From a virus, in the IMG/VR virus record IMGVR_UViG_3300042482_001698, positions 1 through 64,000 of that record: a DNA stretch of 64,000 nt, one strand, 5' to 3'. The translations under genes and the position numbers were made by a program. The notes beneath the pieces are model-generated. The model made no database searches. It saw only the letters and a list, made by a program, of their open reading frames with translations, and was not told the origin of the DNA. Shown piece by piece: positions 1 through 7,667 of the stretch (its first letter is position 1; each line of letters opens with the position of its first letter).

Positions 1-1
1 A

Positions 2-373
2 TGGCAGAGGGAGAAATACGATTTTTGTTTAATTATTCCGATGGAATTGTGGACTACTATTTTGAAGGTTGATCAGAGGGAGGCGTATATTGATCTTATG
101 TTGACTCGTTGTGACATGGAATATGTACCAGAAGTTATCGAGGAGAATGGGAAAAAGATTAAGCTTACGGATGAATTTGGCAGGATTCAGTACAGTAAGG
201 TTCCCAAAGAGGACAAGGAAGGAAATGTAAAATGGAAAATAGATCCTTTAAATCTTGAAGTTTTTGCCAAGAATGTTCGTAAATATGGATTATGGCAAGA
301 AGATTTGTTGATTCTCAAAGAAGCGATCTTAGCCGTTGATGGGGGAACAAGTGGGCAAGTCAAAGATAATTGA
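2..373 (+). CDS. Hypothetical protein, 5' end outside window
   Basis: The reading frame is open from the left edge, so the gene probably begins upstream. An internal ATG at 41 has no ribosome-binding site in front of it. The visible part is charged and soluble, without membrane segments or a motif I recognise. The next gene starts 35 nt before this one stops, which suggests one transcript with translational coupling. Function unknown. Confidence 0.6.
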   Translation, partial: WQREKYDFCLIIPMELWTTILKVDQREAYIDLMLTRCDMEYVPEVIEENGKKIKLTDEFGRIQYSKVPKEDKEGNVKWKIDPLNLEVFAKNVRKYGLWQEDLLILKEAILAVDGGTSGQVKDN

Positions 374-770
374 ATTAATAGTTTTGGGTCTTTGGCTTAT
401 GATTGCAATAATTCTCTTTTTAAGGGTTCAATCGCCAACAACATATATTCCTTCTGGTGATAAAGAGATTAATTTGCCTATTGATAAATCTTATTCAGTT
501 AAAACCATAACAGTTGTCGATGCCAACTGTTATGATATAACTCTGATTGATAATGGTTCATCGCAGCGTATTATGGCAGAATTTCCAATAAATGCTGTGA
601 TTGATTCTAAGAAAAAACTTATAGAATTGTTTAACGATGGCACAAAACCAAGAGTTGTTTTGAAAGAAAAGAAAGATGGAAAATGGATAATTGATGCATT
701 TATTACTATTAATGGGAAAGAAATTTGTGTAGTTGAATGGATGAAGGAAAATAAATTAGTATATCAGTGA
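339..770 (+). CDS. Membrane-anchored SNase-like (OB-fold) protein
   Basis: 143 residues starting at ATG 339; the TTG three bases earlier is a weaker choice. One hydrophobic segment at about residues 9-27 is followed by a domain resembling the core of staphylococcal-nuclease-like proteins (VKTITVVDANCYDITL, then a KLVY ending). The catalytic Arg/Asp/Glu set of true thermonucleases is not evident, so it may be a non-catalytic OB-fold. It overlaps the preceding gene by 35 nt. The family call rests on pattern only. Confidence 0.55.
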   Translation: MGEQVGKSKIIELIVLGLWLMIAIILFLRVQSPTTYIPSGDKEINLPIDKSYSVKTITVVDANCYDITLIDNGSSQRIMAEFPINAVIDSKKKLIELFNDGTKPRVVLKEKKDGKWIIDAFITINGKEICVVEWMKENKLVYQ

Positions 771-782
771 CTAATTTAATTT

Positions 783-980
783 ATGGAAACACCAAAAAAC
801 TTTATGATTAGATGCCACAAGTGTAGATGGGCCAGATTGTCAACGGGTTTGACATCTGACTTAACTGATTTAACAGAAATAAAAAACAATTGTTCAACAT
901 GTGGGTCTAAAAGACAATTTAAATGCCCCAAATGTGGTCTACCTGCAAAGATGGATAGAATAAAGAGAACCGATGGATGA
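783..980 (+). CDS. Small zinc-ribbon protein
   Basis: 65 residues with three cysteine pairs: CHKC near residue 11, CSTC near 37 and CPKC near 48. This is typical of a compact zinc ribbon that binds nucleic acid or protein. Its stop overlaps the start of the following glycosyltransferase-like gene by 4 nt (ATGA), indicating coupled translation. No specific function can be assigned. Confidence 0.6.
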   Translation: METPKNFMIRCHKCRWARLSTGLTSDLTDLTEIKNNCSTCGSKRQFKCPKCGLPAKMDRIKRTDG

Positions 981-2149
981 GACTTTTAACTTCGTGTCGT
1001 CGTAATCAGGGCGATGGTAAATTATTACCAAGAGAATTTTTGTATAATGAAATAAATTTTCGTAAATATAAATTTAATAATCGTCCAAAGCCAGAAAACA
1101 TTAATCGTATTTTAATTATAACTTGTTTTAGTGAATTTGGCTGTGAAACAATTGGTTTGATGTATTGTATTCCAATGTTGATTGCGAACAATCCTAGTGC
1201 ATATGTAATTTGTGTTGGTTGGTATGGTCGTGAGTATTTGTACAGGCACTTAGTTGATGAATTTTGGGAGATAGAAGAGAGTGCCATGTGTTTGCGAGAA
1301 TATGCAAATGCCTTTATCAATAGTTCGATTAATATTCGTCGAATAGAAAAAAGTTTAGATAAATATGGTATGCTTTTCAAAGGTGCCAGTCTTGGTTATC
1401 TTTGTGTTGGCAACACATGTGAAGTGTGCAAGAAAATGTGGGCTTCTGCCGATGTGGATAAAGGTTGTCCAATTTGTCATTCAATGAAAGTAAAAAAGGG
1501 TTTTTTGTCGGATGTGTCGAATCATAGGGAAAATGCTGTAAAAATTCCTTTTCCTTGTCAAAAAGTGCAGGAGAGGGCGAGAAAGTATCTTAAGGAAAAT
1601 TCAGTTGGTATTTTCGCCAGATCAAGAAAAGCTTATGGAAGAAATTTACCATCTGAGTTTTACATTAATCTTATCAAGAATTTGGAAAAAAAGGGATATA
1701 ATCCAATTTGGCTAGGTGAAAAGCAAAGTGTATTGCCTTGTCCTGTGGATCACATTGTAGATTTTAGCAGGATGCCAGAATCAAGGGATTTAGAATTAAC
1801 TCTTGCGATTATTTCTAATTTAAAATTTACTGTTCAGTTTTGGACTGCTTCGACAAGATTGGCGAGTATTATTGGTATTCCTTGGATATTATTTGAGACG
1901 CCTGATCAAATTGCTGGCAATGGTCAGGAAGGTAAGCGAATAGCGTTGACGACTGATAGTAATAAGAAAAAATTGATATTGGCTCATTATTTTAATGTGT
2001 TGGAAAATCAGGACAGAGCATTAAAAGTTTTAGATGAAGCGATTGATGAAATGTGTCAAAATAATTGGGATGATGTTTTGGGTTTAATTGAAGACGAAGG
2101 CATAGTGAACGACATGTTGAAAAAACAAGAAAATTGGAGGCGATTGTGA
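977..2149 (+). CDS. GT-B glycosyltransferase-like protein with zinc-finger insertion
   Basis: 390 residues. The N-terminal half has a Rossmann-like beta/alpha opening (ILIITCFSEFGCETIGLMY). The C-terminal half resembles heptosyltransferase/GT9-type nucleotide-sugar domains: VGIFARS, then NPIWLGEK, then a region with TRLASIIGIPWILFE. Between the halves, at about residues 145-170, lies CEVCKKMW followed by CPIC, a probable zinc knuckle not usual in the family. The next gene is a paralogue that overlaps it by 4 nt. The sugar and acceptor are unknown; virion, DNA or cell-surface modification are all possible. Confidence 0.55.
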   Translation: MRLLTSCRRNQGDGKLLPREFLYNEINFRKYKFNNRPKPENINRILIITCFSEFGCETIGLMYCIPMLIANNPSAYVICVGWYGREYLYRHLVDEFWEIEESAMCLREYANAFINSSINIRRIEKSLDKYGMLFKGASLGYLCVGNTCEVCKKMWASADVDKGCPICHSMKVKKGFLSDVSNHRENAVKIPFPCQKVQERARKYLKENSVGIFARSRKAYGRNLPSEFYINLIKNLEKKGYNPIWLGEKQSVLPCPVDHIVDFSRMPESRDLELTLAIISNLKFTVQFWTASTRLASIIGIPWILFETPDQIAGNGQEGKRIALTTDSNKKKLILAHYFNVLENQDRALKVLDEAIDEMCQNNWDDVLGLIEDEGIVNDMLKKQENWRRL

Positions 2150-3288
2150 ATTCTGTTGCAGATTTTTTAAAACGGTCGGCAGAACGTAATGGTTTTAACA
2201 GAGATCGCTATGAAGAAAAGAGAATTCCAACTGACTTTACGAATGTTTGTATTTTACCTTTTTTTGGCGATTTAAGAAGCCTTACTATTCTTTCATCATA
2301 TATTTTACATCGATACAGGGAAGAGTATAGAGGCTCAAAATACTTCATAGTTGCTTCATGGCCCGGATTTCAAGGTTTATTTCCATATGCTGATGAGTAT
2401 TGGTCTTTGACAGATGATTCGATTATGAAAAAGTTTTATGAAAATTCCGAGGGAATGAAAAATAGGTCTGATATAAGTTTGTCTTATACTAGAAACATCA
2501 ATGAGTTTTTCAGGGATGTTATTGATGTTTCTGAAATGCAAAAATATTACAGGAATGGTTTTACCAATTTCTTTTTTGAAAAATTTAACAATGTAAAGAG
2601 ATTTTTGCCATTTGTGCCGAGTGCTTCTATTATAGGCAGAGATTTCAATAAGCTTTTGATGACAAAATCTGGTTATAAGGTTTTTATTCATCCATCAATT
2701 TATGGTAAATTTTGGCATAATGGGATTAGTGATCAGATTAAAGCCAAGCGTGAATTTTACATTGGTTTAGTTGATTATTTGGTTGAAAATAAAGTAACGC
2801 CTGTGTTGTGGCAGAATTTCTTGTCTTTTGATCTTTCTGAGGAATTGGGAGACAAGTGTATTTATTTGCGAGAGCCAGATGTGATAAAGGCTCTTGCTGC
2901 CATGCGTGCTACGGGTTGTGTTCTTGATACTTTCAATAGTATTTCTCGTTTGGCTATTTTGGCCAGATGTCCTTATTTGGTTTTGGATGAAAGATCGAGA
3001 TATGCTGGGACCAAAGAACATGAAATTGATGATTTAGGCGGATCACAATTGCCTAAGCAATATATTTTTTCATTTTCTACTATCATAAACAATGGCGATG
3101 CTGGTTTTTGGAATAAGGACACATATTCAACTATTATGAATAAGTTGGACTTATTTTTACCAGAATTAAATCGTGACAATTGGCCTTCTACGGCGGAATC
3201 GTACCAGATGACACCGTATGAAGAATATGTGCAGCCGCAGAAGAAAAAGAAGATAGGCACAAGATTCATCAAGGTAATTAAAGATTAA
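2146..3288 (+). CDS. GT-B glycosyltransferase-like protein (paralogue of preceding gene)
   Basis: The start is GTG 2146, overlapping the previous stop as GTGA, with GGAGG correctly spaced upstream. A TTG 12 nt earlier overlaps that Shine-Dalgarno site and is unlikely. The 380-residue product has the same order of elements as its neighbour: an opening VCILPFFGDLRSL, a middle KVFIHPSIYGKFW, then VTPVLWQ and a late SRLAILARCPYLVLDE. It lacks the zinc knuckle. The lysine-rich tail (KKKKK) is probably disordered. Substrate unknown. Confidence 0.5.
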   Translation: MNSVADFLKRSAERNGFNRDRYEEKRIPTDFTNVCILPFFGDLRSLTILSSYILHRYREEYRGSKYFIVASWPGFQGLFPYADEYWSLTDDSIMKKFYENSEGMKNRSDISLSYTRNINEFFRDVIDVSEMQKYYRNGFTNFFFEKFNNVKRFLPFVPSASIIGRDFNKLLMTKSGYKVFIHPSIYGKFWHNGISDQIKAKREFYIGLVDYLVENKVTPVLWQNFLSFDLSEELGDKCIYLREPDVIKALAAMRATGCVLDTFNSISRLAILARCPYLVLDERSRYAGTKEHEIDDLGGSQLPKQYIFSFSTIINNGDAGFWNKDTYSTIMNKLDLFLPELNRDNWPSTAESYQMTPYEEYVQPQKKKKIGTRFIKVIKD

Positions 3289-3299
3289 AGGAAAATAGC

Positions 3300-3587
3300 A
3301 TGGCTTGTAAGGTTGAACTTCGTGATTTGCCCTTAAATCCTAGTTGGTATGAGAGGGAAATAGCATTTAAGAAAATGTTCACAGCTTTTAAAAAGCAAGT
3401 GGCAGAGGCTGGAATTTTACATGATTATAAAGAAAGGGAGTATTATGAAACTCCCGGTCAGTTGCGTCGAAGAAAAAATCGTGAAGCTCAGAATGTTCGT
3501 CTCAAGGAAAAACTTCGTGAAAATTTTCCTGAACGAAGAAAGCCCAAAAAGAGTGATAACAAGAAGGCAAAAGCCAAAGGTGAATAA
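3300..3587 (+). CDS. rpsU: Ribosomal protein bS21
   Basis: 95 residues. The core FKKQVAEAGIL (about 30-40), then REYYETPGQLRRRKNREA, matches the conserved helix and basic stretch of bS21, the small-subunit protein next to the anti-Shine-Dalgarno end of 16S rRNA. Bacterial bS21 is usually 55-70 residues; this one has a long Lys/Arg tail. AAAGGA sits upstream of the ATG. It overlaps the ribbon-helix-helix gene by 1 nt, which in turn overlaps a deformylase. Phage bS21 is established in large phages; a role in favouring phage mRNA is inferred. Confidence 0.85.
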   Translation: MACKVELRDLPLNPSWYEREIAFKKMFTAFKKQVAEAGILHDYKEREYYETPGQLRRRKNREAQNVRLKEKLRENFPERRKPKKSDNKKAKAKGE

Positions 3588-3847
3588 TGACAGCTAAGAA
3601 GGGTACGATCATGAGCCTGAGTGTTGATCCAGACATTCAGGAGAAAATGAAGTTAGTTGCAAAGAAAAGAAATATTAGTGTTTCTAAATTAATCAGGGAT
3701 TTGGTTGAAAAGAATTTACCAGAAATTGACGAAGATGTCGATGTTGTTGTATTGAAAATTCCCGTTTCTTACAGGTCTAATCCTGATACACTGAAGCAGT
3801 GGCTTGGTTTGAGGATAGATGCTATTATAAAGGCATTGACTAGCTAA
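3587..3847 (+). CDS. Ribbon-helix-helix (CopG-like) DNA-binding protein
   Basis: 86 residues. Residues about 8-45 show the pattern of a ribbon-helix-helix repressor: a short strand (TIMSLSVDPDIQEKM), then VAKKRNISVSKLIRDLVEKN. The C-terminal half is a separate small domain. It lies between the bS21 and peptide deformylase genes with 1-nt overlaps on both sides, so it is co-translated with them and could autoregulate that operon. The target operator is unknown. Confidence 0.7.
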   Translation: MTAKKGTIMSLSVDPDIQEKMKLVAKKRNISVSKLIRDLVEKNLPEIDEDVDVVVLKIPVSYRSNPDTLKQWLGLRIDAIIKALTS

Positions 3848-4347
3848 TGATTAATATTAATGAACCGCTGAAGATTGTTGCTGAAAGTCAGATTCCAAAG
3901 GCAGAAAACATGCCTATTGATAATCTCATGAATATTTTTCGTCTTTGCAATAAGATGGAAAAGATTTGTGATGAAAATATTGGGATTGGTCTTTCGGCTG
4001 TACAAATCGGCATTCCGTGGAATCTGTTCATTGTAAAAAGGGGCAGATCCTACGAATATTACGTTAATTGCGAATACTCAGGATTGGGTGCTACAAGAAG
4101 GTCAATCGAAGGTTGCTTGTCCATTAAGAATGAAGATGGGAGCATGAGGCGATTTGAAGTTGAGAGATTTGAGAAAATTATGTTAAAGGGCAAGCAGCTT
4201 CGAGTTTCTGGGACGCCATCTTTGGTTCTTGATGATATTAATCGAGAAGAAAATAATTTAATGGCAATAGTATTTCAGCACGAGATTGATCATGGAAAAC
4301 AAATATTAATAAGTGATATAGGCAAAGAAATTGAATTGATGGAGTGA
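3847..4347 (+). CDS. def: Peptide deformylase
   Basis: Removes the N-formyl group from nascent proteins using a metal ion. All three family motifs are intact: GIGLSAVQIG at 46-55, EGCLS at 88-92 (metal-binding Cys90) and HEIDH at 145-149 (catalytic Glu146 between the metal-binding histidines). The 166-residue length is normal. Its ATG overlaps the stop of the ribbon-helix-helix gene (TAATG). Phage deformylases are known from marine phages; here it shares an operon with bS21, which suggests a translation-processing cassette. Confidence 0.92.
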   Translation: MININEPLKIVAESQIPKAENMPIDNLMNIFRLCNKMEKICDENIGIGLSAVQIGIPWNLFIVKRGRSYEYYVNCEYSGLGATRRSIEGCLSIKNEDGSMRRFEVERFEKIMLKGKQLRVSGTPSLVLDDINREENNLMAIVFQHEIDHGKQILISDIGKEIELME

Positions 4348-4351
4348 CAAA

Positions 4352-4630
4352 ATGTTGAGTTTAAAACAAATAAATGATGTTTGCTTGTCAAATGATTTAA
4401 CTTATAGGAAATGTCGTTATTTGTGTCAAGATGAAAGCGACAGGTCAAAATTTTATTGTTTAAAGTTATCTGTTAAGGGACAAAAGATTGATAGAGAAAT
4501 AGACATATATGTCGATAATTTAAAAGCCAAAGGGAAATCTATCATTCAAGACAATTTGCCTTTAGGAGACAATTGCTCTGGTTATCCTATGTTGCGATAT
4601 TTGCAGCAGGGTTATGATCAGAAGAATTAA
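4352..4630 (+). CDS. Hypothetical protein
   Basis: 92 residues with a good ribosome-binding site (GGAG) inside the end of the deformylase gene. There are five cysteines and no membrane segment. The first half suggests a small alpha/beta protein. Its stop overlaps the convergent lipoprotein gene by 4 nt, so it ends the bS21/deformylase transcription unit. Function unknown. Confidence 0.6.
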   Translation: MLSLKQINDVCLSNDLTYRKCRYLCQDESDRSKFYCLKLSVKGQKIDREIDIYVDNLKAKGKSIIQDNLPLGDNCSGYPMLRYLQQGYDQKN

Positions 4631-5127
4631 ATTTCTTCAATTCTTTTTTTAATTAGATCGTAAACATTTTTCCCTTGATTGATTTTTATGGCACTTTTAA
4701 ATATACTTTCATTAAGTGTGGCATTGTTGAATCTAGCAATTTCTATTGCCATAACTTCGGTTGTTTTTTCGCTTTTGATTGCTCGATCACGGTAGTAAAA
4801 CAAAAACATAGCTATGACGATGATGGCGAAAACAAATATCAATGCCCCATCTCCTTGAATGATTTGAATGCCAGTATTCTCATTGCGTGAAACTGCGGCA
4901 TTTATGTTGACTAGGCCGCTTTGTATCTCTTTCAGTTTACTGTTTTGAGCAGTTATATCTTGCCTAATTTTAGCAAGTTCCAGCATTAGCCCATTTTGAT
5001 TAGTTCGTATATCCTCTATTTTACCACTTTTATTTTCAATTTTTGGATTGTTTCTTGGGTTGAAGTTAGCGCATCCTGCCAAGCTTATCGAGATTGAAGT
5101 AATTATGATGATTAAAAATTTTGACAT
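4627..5127 (-). CDS. Lipoprotein with internal membrane segment (possible u-spanin-like)
   Basis: 166 residues preceded by AAAGGAGGAATC. Residues 1-18 form a lipoprotein signal with lipobox LAGC, then a polar and probably coiled-coil stretch (about 30-85), a hydrophobic segment at about 98-115 (ALIFVFAIIVIAMFLFYY), and a charged tail of about 50 residues. A lipidated N-terminus plus a later membrane span can join outer and inner membranes, as in single-gene spanins. The long tail is atypical, and no holin or endolysin lies nearby. The lipoprotein call is firm; the spanin idea is inference. Confidence 0.7.
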   Translation of the reverse strand: MSKFLIIIITSISISLAGCANFNPRNNPKIENKSGKIEDIRTNQNGLMLELAKIRQDITAQNSKLKEIQSGLVNINAAVSRNENTGIQIIQGDGALIFVFAIIVIAMFLFYYRDRAIKSEKTTEVMAIEIARFNNATLNESIFKSAIKINQGKNVYDLIKKRIEEI

Positions 5128-5146
5128 GATTCCTCCTTTCTATCTA

Positions 5147-5175
5147 TTTACAATTTACTGTTTTCCACATATGCT
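5147..5175 (+). promoter_or_regulatory. Promoter TTTACA-N17-TATGCT
   Basis: TTTACA at 5147-5152, a 17-nt spacer, and TATGCT at 5170-5175, about 35 nt upstream of the ATG at 5214. It lies between divergent genes and shares the TTTACA-17 spacing seen at four other sites in the window. Confidence 0.45.
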
Positions 5176-5213
5176 AGTACGGTCTTGTTCAATCGCTGGA
5201 GGGATTTGGCGTT

Positions 5214-5645
5214 ATGGATTACAAGGATGTTGGGTCATTAGATTTCGATGATTTTGAGAACGACGATCTTTCGTTAAATGAAAACGATAAGATTGTTAGT
5301 GAATTTAAGTGCAATGCTAAGTCATTAGCGAAGCAGTATGTCGAGCAATTTTTCAAGGATAAATCTTTACATATTGGTGGAAAAATACCGAATAAGTTTT
5401 TGCACAATGAAAAAAGAATTTCAATGATTTTGAACTATACTGTTTGTGATGGCATAGATCATTCTATAAAAGCTTTAGCAATGACATATCCAGAAATGGC
5501 AAATGATATAAATCAAAAGGTTAGTCGTGATAGTGAGTTGATCAAAGAAGTTCTAGTTAATATTGGTAATGCTAGAATTCCGAAAGAATTTGCTGGTGGT
5601 ATTTTATGTGTTTATTTAGAACTTATTGAAGGTGTTGATTTTTGA
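5214..5645 (+). CDS. Hypothetical protein
   Basis: 143 residues with GGAGGG upstream. An acidic N-terminus (about 1-25, rich in Asp/Glu/Asn) is followed by a mostly helical domain. No known motif. Its stop overlaps a TTG start of the next gene (TTGA), so the two are probably translated together. Function unknown. Confidence 0.65.
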   Translation: MDYKDVGSLDFDDFENDDLSLNENDKIVSEFKCNAKSLAKQYVEQFFKDKSLHIGGKIPNKFLHNEKRISMILNYTVCDGIDHSIKALAMTYPEMANDINQKVSRDSELIKEVLVNIGNARIPKEFAGGILCVYLELIEGVDF

Positions 5646-5956
5646 GTCGTGATTTATTTTTGTTGGGAAGGCAGTTTGATTTTTATGAACTGCCTAAAGA
5701 AAAAAAGTACCTCCTGAATTATTTTGACACGCCAATTCAGGAGGCTTTTCTTAAATATTTTTTTGTTTTTGGAGACTATAAAAACTTCACTGATCACACG
5801 GGAAATGTAGTTCAAATGCGATGGTTGAAGGTTTTACATGAAAAATTAATTACAATTGAAAAAGCTCATAAAGAAGCTCGTGCCAATATGGATATGGCTG
5901 GTTTAGTTGATATTGAAAAAGGAAAATTAAAATTTAGTAAAAAAAGTTCTAAATAG
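5642..5956 (+). CDS. Hypothetical protein
   Basis: 104 residues beginning with TTG that overlaps the previous stop; no in-frame ATG lies near the beginning. It is rich in aromatic residues (FFVFGDYKNF) with a basic C-terminus (KLKFSKKSSK). Such small Phe/Tyr-rich proteins occur among phage assembly chaperones, but there is no specific match. It sits in a run of small genes that end in lysine-rich tails. Confidence 0.6.
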   Translation: MSRDLFLLGRQFDFYELPKEKKYLLNYFDTPIQEAFLKYFFVFGDYKNFTDHTGNVVQMRWLKVLHEKLITIEKAHKEARANMDMAGLVDIEKGKLKFSKKSSK

Positions 5957-5959
5957 TAC

Positions 5960-6190
5960 ATGGCACTTTTATCATTTAAAGACTGGCGCAAAAAAATCTC
6001 AGAGGCTAGTCCCACGACTCGTCTTAGGGCAGGGATAATGATGGGTAACTATCCCATGTCTGCTGGCGTAGCAATGTCACGGTCTACTCCTAACCCTGAA
6101 TTTGTAAAAAAGGCGATTGAAGAATTTGGGACGCCTGATCATCCAAAGAAAAAGAAGAAGAAGCGTAAAAAGAAAAAAGGCAGTAGATGA
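5960..6190 (+). CDS. Small protein with poly-lysine tail
   Basis: 76 residues starting MALLSFKDWRKKI. The last 15 residues are almost all Lys/Arg (KKKKKKRKKKKGSR). The tail could bind nucleic acid. Its stop overlaps the ATG of the next gene (ATGA). Function unknown. Confidence 0.6.
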   Translation: MALLSFKDWRKKISEASPTTRLRAGIMMGNYPMSAGVAMSRSTPNPEFVKKAIEEFGTPDHPKKKKKKRKKKKGSR

Positions 6191-6717
6191 TTTTGTTTAT
6201 GGAATGGATGGATGAACTTAACGAGGCCCGTAAAAAGGGTAAGCCTCGTCATGCTCCCATTCCACATCATGATATTGAGCGTTGGCTGAAATCTGTTGAA
6301 TTACTGGCTAAGGATTTAGAGGATTTGAAAAAATCTAGAAAACAGGCTGCTGAACGGTTTGCTAAATTGGCTAAAAAGAAAAAAGAAGACGAAGAGAAAA
6401 AGAAAAAAGAAGACGAAGAGAAAAAGAAAAAAGAAAAAATAATTAAAAAATTAAAGAATGATGAAGAATCAGAAGAATCAGAAGAAGCAAAGAAAAAGTC
6501 AGATGCTTCTGACAAATTTAGGAACATTAAGAGTCAAAGACGCAAAGATGGCTCTCGAAATGAGCCTGAAGAATCAGATGTTCCTGAAAAATTTAGGAAC
6601 ATTAAGAGTCAAAGACGTAAAGATCTCTCTCGAAATGAGCCTGAAGAATCAGATGATTCACTCAAGCAAATTAAGAGTCAAAGACGCAAAGATAGGATTC
6701 CTAAAGATAAAAAATAG
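6187..6717 (+). CDS. Lys/Glu-rich repeat protein
   Basis: 176 residues from ATG 6187 (an in-frame ATG at 6199 is also possible). After a short N-terminal domain (about 1-55), the sequence becomes a charged helix of K/E blocks (about 60-95). Then come three copies of a motif ending IKSQRRKD, two of them in a 25-residue direct repeat (FRNIKSQRRKD...NEPEESD). It looks like a disordered or coiled scaffold or nucleic-acid-binding protein. The repeat count could vary by slippage. Confidence 0.65.
   Translation: MILFMEWMDELNEARKKGKPRHAPIPHHDIERWLKSVELLAKDLEDLKKSRKQAAERFAKLAKKKKEDEEKKKKEDEEKKKKEKIIKKLKNDEESEESEEAKKKSDASDKFRNIKSQRRKDGSRNEPEESDVPEKFRNIKSQRRKDLSRNEPEESDDSLKQIKSQRRKDRIPKDKK
6513..6693 (+). 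repeat. 75-bp in-frame direct repeat
   Basis: Two near-identical 75-bp units begin at about 6513 and 6588. A third partial copy, starting at ATTAAGAGTCAAAGACG, begins at 6670. All copies stay in frame, so copy-number change would lengthen or shorten the protein without breaking it. Confidence 0.85.
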
Positions 6718-6734
6718 ATTGATGGCTGTAAATT

Positions 6735-6743
6735 TGCTATAAT
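6735..6743 (+). promoter_or_regulatory. Extended -10 promoter element
   Basis: TGCTATAAT is an extended -10 (TGnTATAAT), about 22 nt upstream of the ATG at 6765. No good -35 is visible 17 nt away. The -10 is part of a short inverted repeat, TATAATAAATTATA. Confidence 0.4.
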
Positions 6744-6764
6744 AAATTATAGTGGGGTGTAGTC

Positions 6765-7211
6765 ATGAGCGAATTTATTGATACAAATGATTCTTTGGTT
6801 AAAGCGCAGCAAGTTAAAATTTTGAAGGAAGTACATAATGGTGTTTATGTTTTGAAAGAATTGCTAGAAACATATATCATTGTTGTTGCTACAAATAAAG
6901 ATTCAAATAAAAATTTCATTAATAGGATTAGCTGTAAAAAAGGCATTCCCATTGAGGGATATGTTTATGATGCACAATCAGATTGTTATTTTATTGAGTG
7001 TTCAGATTTTTTACATTTAGGGGTTATTCCATTTTCTTTTGTCATTAAGTCTAAAAGTAGTCAATATTGGAAGACAAATATACCGATTCCTGAATCTGTC
7101 ATTAAAAAGAATCTTACTGATTCGCAAAAAAAAGATTTGAGAAACTTTAAGAATCATTTTAAATCTGACGATTATATCATTAATTATGTACAAATGGTCA
7201 GTCCCAACTGA
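6765..7211 (+). CDS. Hypothetical protein
   Basis: 148 residues with a GGGGTG ribosome-binding site and its own extended -10 promoter. It appears soluble and alpha/beta with a Lys-rich C-terminal part. No family recognised. It overlaps the following deaminase-like gene by 1 nt, so the two proteins may act together. Confidence 0.65.
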   Translation: MSEFIDTNDSLVKAQQVKILKEVHNGVYVLKELLETYIIVVATNKDSNKNFINRISCKKGIPIEGYVYDAQSDCYFIECSDFLHLGVIPFSFVIKSKSSQYWKTNIPIPESVIKKNLTDSQKKDLRNFKNHFKSDDYIINYVQMVSPN

Positions 7212-7663
7212 TGAGTCAAATTAAAAAGAAAAAATATTGGTCACAGATTGAAAGTCATGACTATTGGATGGGAATGGCTTTCATGTATGCCATTAAATCA
7301 CGCACAGGAAATGCTAGTTTGATTATTGATGCATCTGGTAAAATGACTTCTTATGGTTTAGAGTCGCCTCCTTATATTTCTTCTTCGCAAAATTCTGTTG
7401 TAATTCCAAGTGAAATCAATGCAGTTTTGAATAATAAATCGGAATTAATTGATGGAACCATATATTCGACAAGTCCGCCAACATATGAGGCAGTTTTGAC
7501 AATTATCGCAAACTCTGGATTTAAAAAAATATATTATTATCCAAAATGCGATATAGATTCACGTTCAGTAGAGGCAATAAAGTCTGTTTTTATTGATATC
7601 GAAGAATATAAGTGTAATTTGAATTGGATTAGAGATTATTTTATGTGTTTAGAACATAAATAA
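7211..7663 (+). CDS. dCMP-deaminase-like protein without zinc ligands
   Basis: 150 residues arranged like a phage dCMP deaminase: DYWMGMAFMYAIKSR near the start, PSEINAVL at about 66-73 where active enzymes have HAExNAI, and TSPPTYEAV where they have SPCxxC. The metal-binding His is Pro, and the two Cys are Pro and Glu; the catalytic Glu position is kept. The following SGFKKIYYYP matches the usual S-G-I-x-x-V-x-Y stretch. The fold call is reasonable. Loss of zinc binding implies a regulatory or structural role, not catalysis. Confidence 0.6.
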   Translation: MSQIKKKKYWSQIESHDYWMGMAFMYAIKSRTGNASLIIDASGKMTSYGLESPPYISSSQNSVVIPSEINAVLNNKSELIDGTIYSTSPPTYEAVLTIIANSGFKKIYYYPKCDIDSRSVEAIKSVFIDIEEYKCNLNWIRDYFMCLEHK

Positions 7664-7667
7664 TTTT

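Noticed and set aside
1-72. 23-residue frame from the ATG at position 1
   Set aside because: No upstream sequence, no ribosome-binding site visible, and the overlapping frame that is open from the edge continues into a longer gene.
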